A DNA stretch of 64,000 bases from Tretioscincus oriximinensis (GCA_022410635.1 JAJVDF010000867.1:191384-255383), one strand, 5' to 3'. Shown: positions 1-8,820, counted from the first letter of the stretch. The notes: generated from the letters alone by a model not told the origin. Numbers and translations: made by a program.

Positions 1-849
1 AGAGGAAGAACTTGAGATCTTTAATGCAAGGGCAGGTTTTAAAAGCAAACAAATCTAAAATGCATTTTTGAGCCTGTGCAAACAGGCCTTAATCTGAGTA
101 CTTTTTGAGCATGGGAAAAAGCTCTCTTCCTATCCCACACAACTTTTACCGGCATGGAAAAGCTGAGGGCTCTTTTCTTGAGAAAAGGAAAATAAACTAT
201 GGGGTTCCCACTCCCTGACATGAGCAGTAATGTTCTCAGGAATGCCAGGTACTTTAGGTGCAAGGAACACAGCCAGTGGAGAGGCCAGAAATAAGCCAGA
301 GGTCTGGAGTTATGGCCTTGCTGATTGACGCCAACTAGCACCATCCATCAGTCAGAGAACAATCCCCTGCCTTGACTCAACGAAGACAAGCCCTGGCTTT
401 GGGGGGGGGGGGGGGTTACCAGAAAAACAGCAGAACAGCAGTCCTGCACTTTTAAGAACTGGGCCAAAGAGGAAACCTTCCAGCAGGTGCAATTGCACAG
501 TATGCCAACATTTCCTGAAATTTCCTTTTGGACACGCACATTCAAATCATGCAGCACTACATGCCATTATCTCCAACTGACAAAATATTCAAAGCTTCCC
601 CTTCTAAGGTAGCCTCTTCTCACTCAACATTCCTTAAAGGGGCCACACTTTTGTCACATTCAAAATATTATGAGAAATACAAAACCTACTGATTGTCCTT
701 CACAGATACTATTCAAAGGGCAATCCAAGAGATGACTGACCTATGATAAGTGTGTTGTTTGAAACATGGAAACCTTTCATTATATTAGAAATTGGGCATG
801 TGCTTTGCTTTCTTAAAGGCAGCACACTAGTGCAGAAGTTAAGAACAAC
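1..849. other. Unassigned sequence
   Basis: No gene or recognisable repeat. It holds a small perfect inverted motif at 72-87 (GCCTGTGCAAACAGGC), also seen in parts near 14.17 kb and 35.0 kb and perhaps a remnant of an old foldback element, and a run of 15 G at 401-415. The short ORFs have no coding character. Confidence 0.5.
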
Positions 850-1908
850 TGTTGGGGTTAGCCATATAGGACATATGTTAATTGGCATTAATATATCTGA
901 TATAAAATATACAAGAATTGACCTTTGCTAGCGCAAGAGAGGCCTGGGTGGAAAATTTTGAAAATCTCTGGTCACCCCAGCCCCAGGAGGAAAACAGGAG
1001 AGGCCAAATCTCCCTTCCTGTCCTGGGGGCATATCTCATTCAAGGAACCCTGCCAGACTGAAGGGATTAATGACACCCATTGTGGCAAAAGGGCATTCGT
1101 TGTTTTACTAGCCATGCACCTGGGCTAAAACCATTAGCTTGATAGTGGCAGTAGAGGAAACCCATTAAGCACAATTCCCTTAGGTGAGTCACAGTATTCT
1201 CGGACCTAGAGGGACAAACCAGGATAAACGAAAGCTAAAAGGGTCCATCTTGTATCTTCCCACCATACCATATTTGGCATTTCCTGACACAGGCTGCACC
1301 TCCTTGGGAGGAGAGAAACANTCCTGTCCTGGGGGCATATCTCATTCAAGGAACCCTGCCAGACTGAAGGGATTAATGACACCCATTGTGGCAAAAGGGC
1401 ATTCGTTGTTTTACTAGCCATGCACCTGGGCTAAAACCATTAGCTTGATAGTGGCAGTAGAGGAAACCCATTAAGCACAATTCCCTTAGGTGAGTCACAG
1501 TATTCTCGGACCTAGAGGGACAAACCAGGATAAACGAAAGCTAAAAGGGTCCATCTTGTATCTTCCCACCATACCATATTTGGCATTTCCTGACACAGGC
1601 TGCACCTCCTTGGGAGGAGAGAAACACGTCACATAGGTGTCACAACCTGGGTCCGCCCTGACCCACGTGTTTGTACGACCCCTTCTGACATCACTTAATT
1701 GATCCACGCCTTCTGATATTGAAGTCAATAAAAACCTCTGCACAGTTGTGTTCTGGAGTGTCTCATGACCCAATGAGCCTCCTGGATCACCTTTGAACCC
1801 AAGCTATGGTCTCCGTGTGAATCTACTTTACACGTGTCTGCACGCTTTGGATCCAGCTATCTTAGACAAGCTAAGGAGCCGAATAACGTGGTAAGCGAAC
1901 CCCCGTTA
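850..1908 (+). mobile_element. Probable solo LTR of an endogenous retrovirus
   Basis: The block starts TGTTGGGG and ends near CCCCCGTTA. It is flanked on both sides by AACAAC (844-849 and 1909-1914), which fits a 6-bp target duplication. AATAAA at 1727-1732 sits about 180 bp before the 3' end, as expected for an LTR polyadenylation signal followed by R/U5. No gag, pol or env frame lies beside it. The end could also be read as TTAAACA at 1912, with no target duplication. The length is inflated by an internal 306-bp duplication, so the real LTR may be about 750 bp. Retroviral class is not determined; a 6-bp duplication would fit class II. Confidence 0.45.
1016..1626. repeat. 306-bp direct tandem duplication with an N at the junction
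   Basis: Positions 1016-1320 and 1322-1626 appear identical by eye, separated by a single N at 1321. Both copies lie inside the probable LTR. Identity with an N exactly at the join suggests an assembly or gap-filling artefact, but a recent tandem duplication cannot be excluded. Confidence 0.85.
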
Positions 1909-1915
1909 AACAACA

Positions 1916-2163
1916 GCCCTTCAACAGAGTGGTCAGTGTTCAAGGCCCATGTGTCTGCTGTGGAGAGGAGTGAGCACCCTTTACTGCCCTTAGCTTCAGC
2001 CAACATAGCTGTTCGACAGCTGCAAGTGGATGAATAGGTACCATCACAATGTGATGGGGAAGATAGAATGTAAGCCTTCAGGTGAAAAATAGTTTGTGAG
2101 GCACTTTGAGTCCCTTCGGGTGAGAAAGGCAGGTTATAAAATCCCAATTATTTTTCTCTTCTT
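1916..2163 (+). mobile_element. tRNA-type SINE with RTE/BovB-like tail (family B), variant copy
   Basis: It shares the family B body (a run ending GGGGAAGATAGAATGTAAGC) and the tail 'CACTTTGAGTCCCTTCGGGTGAG ... TATAAAATC' with the copies at 24.1, 48.0, 52.1, 56.1, 56.7 and 60.7 kb on this strand. The tRNA-like head is poorly preserved. It directly follows the probable LTR. Confidence 0.7.
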
Positions 2164-2565
2164 TTTATGCAGCCCTGCCCAACAAGCATCAGTCTCCTTT
2201 CTTCTGTTTATACCACATGGGATAGATGGGGCACTGAGCTATAACACCTATAGACATTGCAGCTCCAATGGGCATTTTTCCTTCCTCTCTTCCTTCTAGC
2301 TGTTCCAAAGTCATTTTAGTACTCCCTGGCCCCACCACCTTCCCAAGGAAGACCTTTATCTATGGCTCTTAAAAGCACAGGCTCTGCAGAAACACATGTT
2401 CTGGCAAAAGGCTGTGGTTACACAGAGGAGGTGACTTCCCTTTTCAATTTGTGAAACATCTGCTGCCTGCAATTACACACAGGCACAGAAAGAGAGTCAA
2501 ATCTACAAGTTGCACAACTGGATTGAACTACACAACCTCCACTGAAAAGTGTGCATAATCTCAAT
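2164..2565. other. Unassigned sequence
   Basis: No repeat or gene recognised. Confidence 0.4.
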
Positions 2566-3453
2566 ATAAGACCATAAGAGGAGCCTTGCTGAATAAGGCC
2601 AGAGCCTAGGCTGACCAGATGGCCCCTTTTGGTCTGTGTGTGTTGGAAACCTGGTTTTGGGGTGTCTCCCGGTTTTTGCTGAGGAGACTTTTTTTTCAAA
2701 GAAAGATTTTTTTTTTCCTCAGCAAAACCCGGGAGGCACCCCAAAACCGGGTTTACACACACACTCACCCAAAAGGGGTCATCTGGTCAGCCTACCAGGG
2801 CCCATCTAGCCCAGCATTCTGTCTCACCCAATGGCCACCAATTGCACCTGGACAGTTTGAAACACAGGAAAGCAAAATCTTTACCTGTTCTCGACTCCCT
2901 GCAAATGGACTCCCTTCTGGAATCCTGCCTGTAGCTCCATCCTGGAAGCAGTATCAAAAGATCCATCCTAGTAGCTACTGATACCCTTGGTATCCATGAA
3001 CTTGTCTAATCCTGTCTTAAAGCTATCCAGGCTGCTAGCTACCACCAGCTCTTCTGGAAGTAAAAAGACCAATGACTCTCTGGATGAAAATATACTTTGT
3101 CTGTTCTCATTCTTCTATCCCTCAGCTTCAAGGAATGCCCCCTGGTCCTAGTATTGTGTGACAGAGAAAATAATTTTTCTCGATTCCCCTAATCCATCCC
3201 AAGCATGATTTTATACATTTCAATCAGATCACCTCTCAAACGCCATCTTTCGAGGCTGAAGAGGCCCAGACGCTGCAGCCTGACTTCATAAGGGAGGCAC
3301 GCCAGCCCCTTGGTCATTCTTGTTGCCCTTTTCTGCACCTTTTCTAATCCTACAATATCTTTTCTGAGTTATGGTGACCAACATTGTACACAAGATTCCA
3401 AATATGGCCCCACCACCGATTTATAAAGGAGCCAAACATTTGCTGACTTGTTG
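2566..3453 (-). mobile_element. CR1 LINE, 3' end, split by a MITE
   Basis: Read on the minus strand this holds the C-terminal coding part and 3' UTR of a CR1 ORF2. The signature is the equivalent of 'GLFSLERRRLRGDLI', then the frame around 'REK..SLS.NTR', then the end 'CTGGGCTAGATGGGC'. The frame is broken. A palindromic hAT MITE at 2607-2794 splits the CR1 3' end and duplicates CCAGRGCC, so the MITE is younger than the CR1 copy. 3454-3497 is a short L2/SINE-type tail (GGGCGGGATA...AAATAAATAAAT). Confidence 0.85.
2607..2794. mobile_element. Palindromic hAT-like MITE, copy 1
   Basis: 188 bp with termini TAGGCTGACCAG / CTGGTCAGCCTA. The arms are inverted copies of each other along nearly the whole length, so the strand can fold into one hairpin with a small A/T-rich loop at about 2690-2715. 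Flanks CCAGAGCC (2599-2606) and CCAGGGCC (2795-2802) form an 8-bp target duplication with one mismatch, typical of hAT elements. No coding capacity. Confidence 0.88.
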
Positions 3454-3523
3454 GAGGGCGGGATAGAAATCCCCTAAATAAGTAAATAAATAAATGAAAA
3501 ATTGTCAGGTCTTGTTGGGTACT

Positions 3524-3955
3524 GTCAGGTTATGGCTGACTCCTGGGTGACTTGCATCGACTCCCTTTATGCAGGTTTCTTGGCAGAGATACAGAGGAAG
3601 TTTGCCATTCTCAAGTTCTGTAGGGAAGCATTTGGATCAAGCTAGCAATTCTCTGCTTTTTGGGCAGTTTGACTTGCTACTAAGCTATAGTCACTTCTGA
3701 GCCTCCAAAGGCAGTCTTCGCAGAAATACAGGCTTGTAACTGCCTTCTTCCAGGAAGTCTGAGAATCGAATACACCAACCCTCTGCTTTCCAGGCATTTT
3801 GTTTTACCACGGAACTGCAAAAGCACTCAGACGCAGTTTTATTGGCAGAGATCTAGAAGTAGTTTACCATTTCCTACTTCTAGAGACAGACTGAGGATCG
3901 ATCTGGCGCCCCTTTGTTTTCCAGACACTTTGCTCACCATGGAGTTATAACACTT
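3524..3955 (-). repeat. Three head-to-tail units of a tRNA-derived SINE (family C)
   Basis: Units at about 3524-3695, 3696-3815 and 3825-3955. Each contains a version of 'TTGGCAGAGATACAGAAG', then 'CCATTCTC..CTTC', then a tRNA-like part that on the minus strand has an A-box-like TAGCTTAGTAG and a B-box-like GATTCTC or GATCCTC block. All units are diverged from one another, so the array is old. The same arrangement occurs at 8425-8820. Confidence 0.65.
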
Positions 3956-4358
3956 TCCAAGTTGTATTATTATATACAAATTTCGAAAAACAAATCTCAC
4001 AATGCACTTCACATTTACCTTCTCTAATGCACAGAAGAGTCGTCCCTTATATGTGTACTGAACCATAATCTCTCTATATATACACTATTTCCCGGAGTCA
4101 CAATAGTCCCTGAAGGCTCTGCGATTGGACAATATTTGGATGAATCCCAGGGCCAAGAGTGATGTCATCAACATTCTAAAGCCAGGGCCAAGCTGGCAGT
4201 GGTTGCTATGGTACTCGGCCCAGCGCAGCAGCAGGAACAGGAAAGGAACAACACAGGAAGAAGGAAAGAGGAACATGAATGGCAGAAAGAGTAAGCTGCA
4301 TTAAACTCAGGCAATGGGATTATTCCATTTGTAGTAATAACAGCAGCAGCAATAATAA

Positions 4359-4585
4359 TATTTGTTTATAAAACCCTTTTCACTCAAGGGCATCTTGCAT
4401 AGTTTTCATTGCTTTCTCCACAATAGACACTCAGTGAGGAAGTATGCGGGGCTGAGAGAGTTCCAAAGAACTGTGACTGGCTCAAGGCCACTCAGCTGGC
4501 TTCATGCAGGAGTGTGGAATCGAACCAAGAGACTATCAGATTGGACTCTTTACTTTCTAAATCGCTCAAAATCCTATATCCTATC
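4359..4585 (-). mobile_element. tRNA SINE family A, old copy
   Basis: On the minus strand it reads a B box (GGTTCGATTCC) at about 4515, then the family A body (AAGCCAGCTGAGTGGCC, CTCTCTCAGCCCCGC, GTGTCTATTGTGGAG). It is clearly diverged from the younger copies at 8.1, 9.6, 27.4 and 55.0 kb, and the L2-like tail is not recognisable. Confidence 0.7.
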
Positions 4586-4761
4586 ATTCAGTGCATGTCA
4601 TATGTTACACCATCTGTCCATTCTCTCTCTTTGCACCATAAACCTGTAGGGTCTAACCATGGCAGGATGCCAGAAGCACCAAATCTAAGAGCAGAACCAT
4701 GCAATAGCCACTGGCAACCTCCGTGAATGTGCGTTCAAAACTAAGAAAGCTCCTATATCAT

Positions 4762-4952
4762 GAAGAAGAAGAAGAAGAAGAAGAAGAAGAAGAAGAAGAA
4801 GAAGAAGAAGAAGAAGAAGAAGAAGAAGAAGAAGAAGAAGAAGAAGAAGAAGAAGANAAGAAGAAGAAGAAGAAGAAGAAGAAGAAGAAGAAGAAGAAGA
4901 AGAAGAAGAAGAAGAAGAAGAAGAAGAAGAAGAAGAAGAAGAAGAAGAAGAA
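4762..4952. repeat. (GAA/TTC)n microsatellite, about 63 units
   Basis: Nearly perfect AAG/GAA repeat with one N at 4857, where the unit phase shifts. It is the expanded (TTC)n 3' tail of the minus-strand SINE that follows at 4953. Repeat number across the N is uncertain. The long poly-Glu, poly-Lys or poly-Leu frames here are not genes. Confidence 0.97.
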
Positions 4953-5245
4953 CTTGGTTCTTATACCCCGCTTTTCTCACCTTTCAAAGGGACTCAAAGC
5001 GGCTTACAAGGATATATTTTGCCCGAAGGCTCACATTCTATCTTCCCCACCAGGCTATGGTGGTTCCCATGTATCTACTTGCAGTCGTTGCAATTTTTTG
5101 CAATTCATGCTTTCGAATAGCTGGGTTGGCTACAGCTACAGGCTAGTGGAAGGTGCTCACTCCTCCCCACGGCCCACACAGGGCTTTGAAACCCCATCTT
5201 CCAGGCGAGAGACGAATTCCTAAGCAACTTAGCTATCCGTGTACA
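4953..5245 (-). mobile_element. tRNA SINE with RTE/BovB-like tail (family B), full length
   Basis: On the minus strand the 5' head is tRNA-like: 'ATAGCTAAGTTGCTTAGG' as A box, then GGTTTCAAAGCCC as B box. The body follows, then a tail 'GTAAGCCGCTTTGAGTCCC' ending GGGGTATAAGAACC(TTC)n. About 290 bp. The tail resembles the 3' ends of BovB/RTE LINEs as I remember them, suggesting that class of LINE mobilised it. Confidence 0.85.
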
Positions 5246-5296
5246 CTCCAATCTGCCTCCCCCAGGGTCAAAATCACCCCAATTTCAGCCAGCTGG
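5246..5296. other. Short spacer
   Basis: Nothing recognised between the SINE and the Helitron piece. Confidence 0.4.
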
Positions 5297-5872
5297 TTTT
5301 CATTCTAAACAGGCAGCCTCCAGAGACCAATGACAGGGCTCGGAACTTTGGCAGCCTGCAGAGTAGAGTTGAGAGCATCACAACAATCCCCTGCAGACTC
5401 TGAGATTGCGTACCCCTGCACAAGAGCCACGATCTCATGCAAGGGTACACGAGAAAGCAAATGGCTGGCCCCCCCTTTACCCTGGGGGCTGCCATTTTAC
5501 TGGAAGTGACATCATTTTGAAGTCACTTCTAGTATTTACTTCCAGGCAATGTTGCCCAGAGTGACGTCACTTCCTGTTGCACACAGGACGTGACATCATA
5601 CAAATCCCTTGTGCACTCTGTGCATGATAGAAAACTCGGGGCTGTGCCAGATTTTTGGGCTAACTGCCGGATATCTGGCTTCCGGCAGCTCCCAACACTT
5701 CTCCAGAGAGGAATGGACGAAGATAAGGAGGGTGGCAGAAGGAGGAAAGACAGACGGGAGAAGGGAGAAAGAAAGAAGCATCCAATGAAAGAGGGATGAG
5801 AGGGGGAGAGAGAGGGAGTGGAGGCCTGGATGGGAGCAAGAGCGGGGGGGAAGAGGGGCTAGAGCCCGTTGC

Positions 5873-5916
<44 letters not shown>

Positions 5917-6606
5917 TACTTATACCCTGCCCTATACCCGAAGGTCTCAGGGCGGCAAAAACAGTAAAACATTGATATAAAAATTAAAAAAGTATAAAAC
6001 AATATTAAAAGTAGGGATAGAGATGGCATTTCTTCAGCTAAAGGCCAGGTGAAAGAGGTGCGTCTTCAAGGACCTTCTAAAAGAATACAACGATGATGAT
6101 AGACGCACCTCGAGGGGGAGACTGTTCCAAAGACAAGGGGCAACCACTGAGAAGGCCCTAACCTGGGTTCCCACTCCACTGGCAGTTGAAAGGGGTGGTA
6201 CAACCAGGAGGGCCTCTCCTGCAGATCTTAAGGCACGGGCAGGCTGGTATGGAAGAAGGCGTTCCTTTAGATATTTGGGGCCCAAGTTATTTAGGGCCTT
6301 GTAAGTTAAAGTCAAAGCCTTGAATTGGGCTCGGTAGCGAATGGGCAGCCAGTGCAGCTCTTTCAAGACCGGTGTGATGTGTGTCCGGCCAGCTGTCCCT
6401 GTCAGCAGTCTAGCAGCTGCATTCTGCACCAGCTGTAGCTTCCGAACCGTTTTCAAGGGCAGCCCCATATAGTGCGCATTACAATAGTCCAATCTGGAAG
6501 TTACTAGAGCATGGATTACTGTGGCTAGATCATCCCTGTTCAGAAGTGGCCGTAACTGGCGAACCAGACGTAACTGGAAGTAGGCACTCCAGTAACACTC
6601 CATTAC
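5873..6606 (-). mobile_element. L2-like LINE, 5'-truncated, inserted in the Helitron hairpin
   Basis: A minus-strand insertion with a (TTTA)n tail at 5873-5916 and a flanking CATTA duplication (left at about 5868-5872, right at about 6600-6604). The 3' UTR ends GCCGCCCTGAGACCTTCGGG, TATAGGGCAGGGTATAAGTA. That end is shared with the family A SINEs, making this LINE family the likely source of their transposition machinery. Confidence 0.88.
6034..6606 (-). pseudogene. C-terminal part of L2-like ORF2 (post-RT domain)
   Basis: About 190 residues of the ORF2 C-terminus, open to its natural stop at 6034-6036. Visible family motifs are 'SRLDYCNAHYMGLPL', 'LVQNAAARLLTG', 'HITPVLKELHWLPIRYR', 'LTLTYKALNNLGPKYL', 'FSVVAPCLWNSLPLEVR' and the end 'FRRSLKTHLFHLAFS'. 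This is the conserved region downstream of the reverse transcriptase in L2/CR1-group LINEs; its biochemical role is not well defined. The endonuclease and RT catalytic core are missing because of 5' truncation, so it is a dead fragment despite the uninterrupted frame. The same region occurs at 52.8-53.3 kb and in more decayed form at 16.4, 22.3, 27.1 and 27.7 kb. The upstream end of the frame (beyond about 6606) runs into Helitron and SINE sequence. Confidence 0.88.
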
Positions 6607-6633
6607 CGTAACACAACAGGCTAATTCCGCTAG

Positions 6634-6905
6634 TAGTAGTGGTAGTAGAAGAAGAAATGCGTTTTTATATTGCACTTTTCTCACCCGAAGAAACTCAAAG
6701 TGACTTACAAGCTATTTTCCCCCCGAAGGCTTATATTCTATCTTCCCCACTATAATGTGATTGTTCTTATTTATCTAATTGCAATATCTTAGTTTCAAAT
6801 ACATGGGTTGGATAGAGCCGGGGCCAGTAGAAGGCGCTCACCCCTCTCCCCAGCTGACTCAGGGCTTTGAGAACGGAGCTCTCCTGTGAAAGAGACTGGC
6901 AGCTC
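6634..6905 (-). mobile_element. Family B SINE, variant copy
   Basis: Tail-first on the plus strand: (TAG/GAAG)n, then TTTTTATATTGCACTTTTCTC (a decayed TATACCCCGCTTTTCTC), CTCAAAGTGACTTACAAGC, and the body AGGCTTATATTCTATCTTCC. It abuts the Helitron 3' terminus. Confidence 0.75.
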
Positions 6906-7257
6906 AGAGCAAGCAGAATTAGTCTTTGGTCTGAGAAATGATCCAGCTGCTGGTTAGATTGGAGACAGGGCTGTAACTAGCAGGGAGTAGATCCCATGTA
7001 GAATGTGAATTCAGGTGGAAAACATGTTCGGAAGAGAGTAATTAAAAAACCCCAAGGTCAGCAGGCCTACAAGGGGAATGCAAGTGTCTCCCAGTGTTCC
7101 CCACTGCCCTAGACCCTGAACCCAATCACCCCTTTCCCCATTTTCTGTATTTGAATATATAGAATGAGAAACTCACTGGAGTTCACTGGGATCTTTTTGT
7201 ACAGAAATTTTGCATTATTGCATGTTGCGTTGGGGTTCCCCAAATAGTGACTAATGT
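6906..7257. other. Unassigned sequence
   Basis: No gene or repeat recognised. Confidence 0.4.
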
Positions 7258-7485
7258 CCAGGCCATGGTCACACCCAAGTTTGAATCCAGTTTCAGTTCA
7301 TTTTTTGAGTGAAAGAAAACAGATCAACAAAGTGTCAAGATGTTTTCTTCCCGCATTCTCTTAGAAAACTCACCTTCAGTTTGGGTAATCTGGAAATAAA
7401 ACCACTATTCACTTTGCTGCTGTGTTTTTTCCATTCTGAAAGTGGCCTGAGACTGGATTAAAAGTTAGGTGTGACCAGGCTCTGG
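7258..7485. mobile_element. Foldback MITE (CCAGGCCATGGTCACACC family)
   Basis: Terminal inverted repeats CCAGGCCATGGTCACACC / GGTGTGACCAGGCTCTGG continue inward for about 60 bp (AAGTTTGAATCCAGTTTCAG against its inverted partner CTGAGACTGGATTAAAAGTT). A related copy is at 26210-26560. No clear target duplication. Confidence 0.7.
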
Positions 7486-7625
7486 TTGACTTCATGGTCA
7501 CTTCGATCCAGCATTCTTAACTTATTTCCAGGGAGAAGACAGGGATCAAACCAGCGACCCCCCTACTTTCCAGGTAGTTTGCTGTACCACTGAGCTACTG
7601 CTACTCCCAGACTCTATGCAGTTTT
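7486..7625 (-). mobile_element. Family C SINE, single unit
   Basis: Minus-strand tRNA-like head: TAGCTCAGTGGTACAGC (A box) and GGTTTGATCCC (B box). This is the clearest tRNA-like head of family C in the window. Confidence 0.7.
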
Positions 7626-7697
7626 CATATTTATTTATTTATATTTCTGTACCACTCCATACCCAAATGTGTCAGGGCAGTTAAGAATAAAAACCTA
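7626..7697 (-). mobile_element. L2/SINE 3' tail fragment
   Basis: The minus strand reads a decayed CCCTGACACATTTGGGTATGG followed by TATAAATAAATAAATATG, the shared L2/family A tail. Confidence 0.65.
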
Positions 7698-7790
7698 ATC
7701 ATAAATAGTAAAAGGGGTGTGGGAAAGTTCAACATTCCGAGGTATGACAGCCAATGAGAGGGCTCGGAACTTTGGCAGCCTCCAGAGACC

Positions 7791-7912
7791 AGAGTCCTGG
7801 TTTAGAAACTATCTAAATGACAGAAAATGGAGGAAAGTAATGAATGGACAGTTCTTTGGGTGGAAAGATGTGAGAAGTGGAGTACCCCAGGGTTCAATAC
7901 TGGGACCAGTAC
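7791..7912 (+). pseudogene. CR1-type reverse-transcriptase fragment inside a Helitron
   Basis: The translated segment contains 'WFRNYLNDRKWRKVMNG' and 'VRSGVPQGSILGPVLG'. The latter is the conserved SGVPQGS motif of LINE reverse transcriptases, just before the YxDD-bearing region, which is absent. It fits CR1 better than L2 by wording but this needs alignment. The same segment, with stops, is in the Helitron at 59.1-59.25 kb. Confidence 0.78.
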
Positions 7913-8133
7913 TGGGAGGGGAAGGAAGAACAAAGGAAAGTATGGATGAAGGACAGAAGGGAAGAATGAAGATGAAGAAGAAAAAATAAAGAAGGAAAGA
8001 AAGAAAGGAAAACAGAAAGAAGGAACAAAACAAAGAAGCAGCAAGTGAAAGGGGGATGGGAGGAGACAAGGGAATGGGCCAGTGGGTGGAGGCATAAATG
8101 GGAGCAAGTGGGAGAAGGGGTTAGAACCCTACG

Positions 8134-8368
8134 GAGTGTTGGACTCGTACCTGGTAGTCTCCCGGTTTGAGTCCCCACTCCTCCATGAAAGCCAGCTGGG
8201 TGACCTTGGGCCAGTCACAGTTCTTTAGAACTCTCTCAGCCCCACCTACTCCACAGGGTGTCTGTTGTGGAGAAAGCAACAAAAGCAGTGTGCACCACCC
8301 TATGGTTGGCCGCCCTGAGACCTTTGGGTATAAGGCGGGATATAAATACAAATAAATAAATAAATACC
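8134..8368 (+). mobile_element. tRNA SINE family A, 5'-truncated
   Basis: Starts inside the A-box region (GAGTGTTGGACTCG). It carries the B box GGTTTGAGTCCCC, the body (AAAGCCAGCTGGGTGACC, GGGCCAGTCACAGTTC, CTCTCTCAGCCCCACC, GGGTGTCTGTTGTGGAG) and the L2-like tail CCGCCCTGAGACCTTTGGG, GGCGGGATATAAATA, (AAATA)n. Inserted in a Helitron 3' hairpin. Confidence 0.9.
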
Positions 8369-8424
8369 GTAATACAACACTCTAATTCCACTAGTTAACA
8401 CTATTTAAACAACACTATTGGAAA

Positions 8425-8820
8425 GTAGGGAAGGGAGAGCAGTTTTCTTGGCAATAGATTTGGAAGTAGTTTATCAGTTCCTACTTCTGGGTAAAAACTG
8501 CGGATTGAATGAGTTACACAGTACAGTCCCTCTCTGGCTTCATGGATAATTCTATGCCACTTTCTTGGCAGAGGTACAGAAGAGGTTTACCATTCTCCAC
8601 TTCCAGAGAGAGACTCCTTATCATGCAGTTTGGTCAACTTCTGAGACATAACCACTCACACACTCCATGGGCACATCTGTGTATATCTATGCAGCTTTAT
8701 TGGCAGAAATACAGAAGTTGTTTCTTATTGCTTGTCCCTAGAGAGAGACTGGATTTTGAACAGTTACCCTTCTGCTGTTCCAGCAATTTGTTTTACCTCT
8801 GAGCTACACCCTCTCCCAGT
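8425..8820 (-). repeat. Second three-unit tandem array of SINE family C
   Basis: Units start near 8433 (TTTTCTTGGCAATAGATT), 8563 (TTTCTTGGCAGAGGTACAG) and 8693 (TTTATTGGCAGAAATACAG), about 130 bp apart. The last ends in a tRNA-like head that reads CTCAGAGGTAAAAC on the minus strand. Same order and orientation as at 3524-3955. Confidence 0.65.

Larger units (their letters stand above)
5297..6633 (+). mobile_element. Helitron, 5' incomplete, split by an L2 LINE in its 3' hairpin
   Basis: Homology to the Helitrons at 7.7 and 59.0 kb begins at the GCAGCCTCCAGAGACCAATG block (5305) and continues into purine-rich sequence. The 3' hairpin arm GAGCCCGTTGCATTA ends at about 5872. After the inserted LINE the other arm resumes (CATTACCGTAACACAACAG), followed by CTAATTCCG and the terminal CTAG at 6630-6633, then T. 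A conventional 5' TC terminus is not seen. The segment 5500-5600 has several GTGACATCA/GTGACGTCA motifs shared with 13.6 kb and 57.9 kb. Confidence 0.75.
7699..8394 (+). mobile_element. Helitron with captured CR1 RT fragment and nested SINE
   Basis: 5' end A|TCATAAATAGTAAAAGG at 7699. 3' end is a hairpin remnant, then CTAATTCCACTAG (CTAG 8391-8394) followed by T, as expected for A|TC...CTAG|T insertion. It has the family's 5' block (AACATTCCGAGGTATGACAG, CCAATGAGAGGGCTCGGAAC) and a piece of reverse transcriptase at about 7791-7912. A purine-rich stretch (7915-8095) follows. A family A SINE interrupts the 3' hairpin at about 8134-8368. No Rep/helicase gene, so it is non-autonomous. Confidence 0.83.

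Noticed and set aside
4723..5223. Long frames encoding poly-Glu, poly-Lys, poly-Arg, poly-Leu and poly-Phe
   Set aside because: They are translations of the GAA/TTC microsatellite on a SINE tail.
7802..8178. Minus-strand hydrophobic frames of 86-101 residues
   Set aside because: They are the reverse of the purine-rich part of a Helitron.
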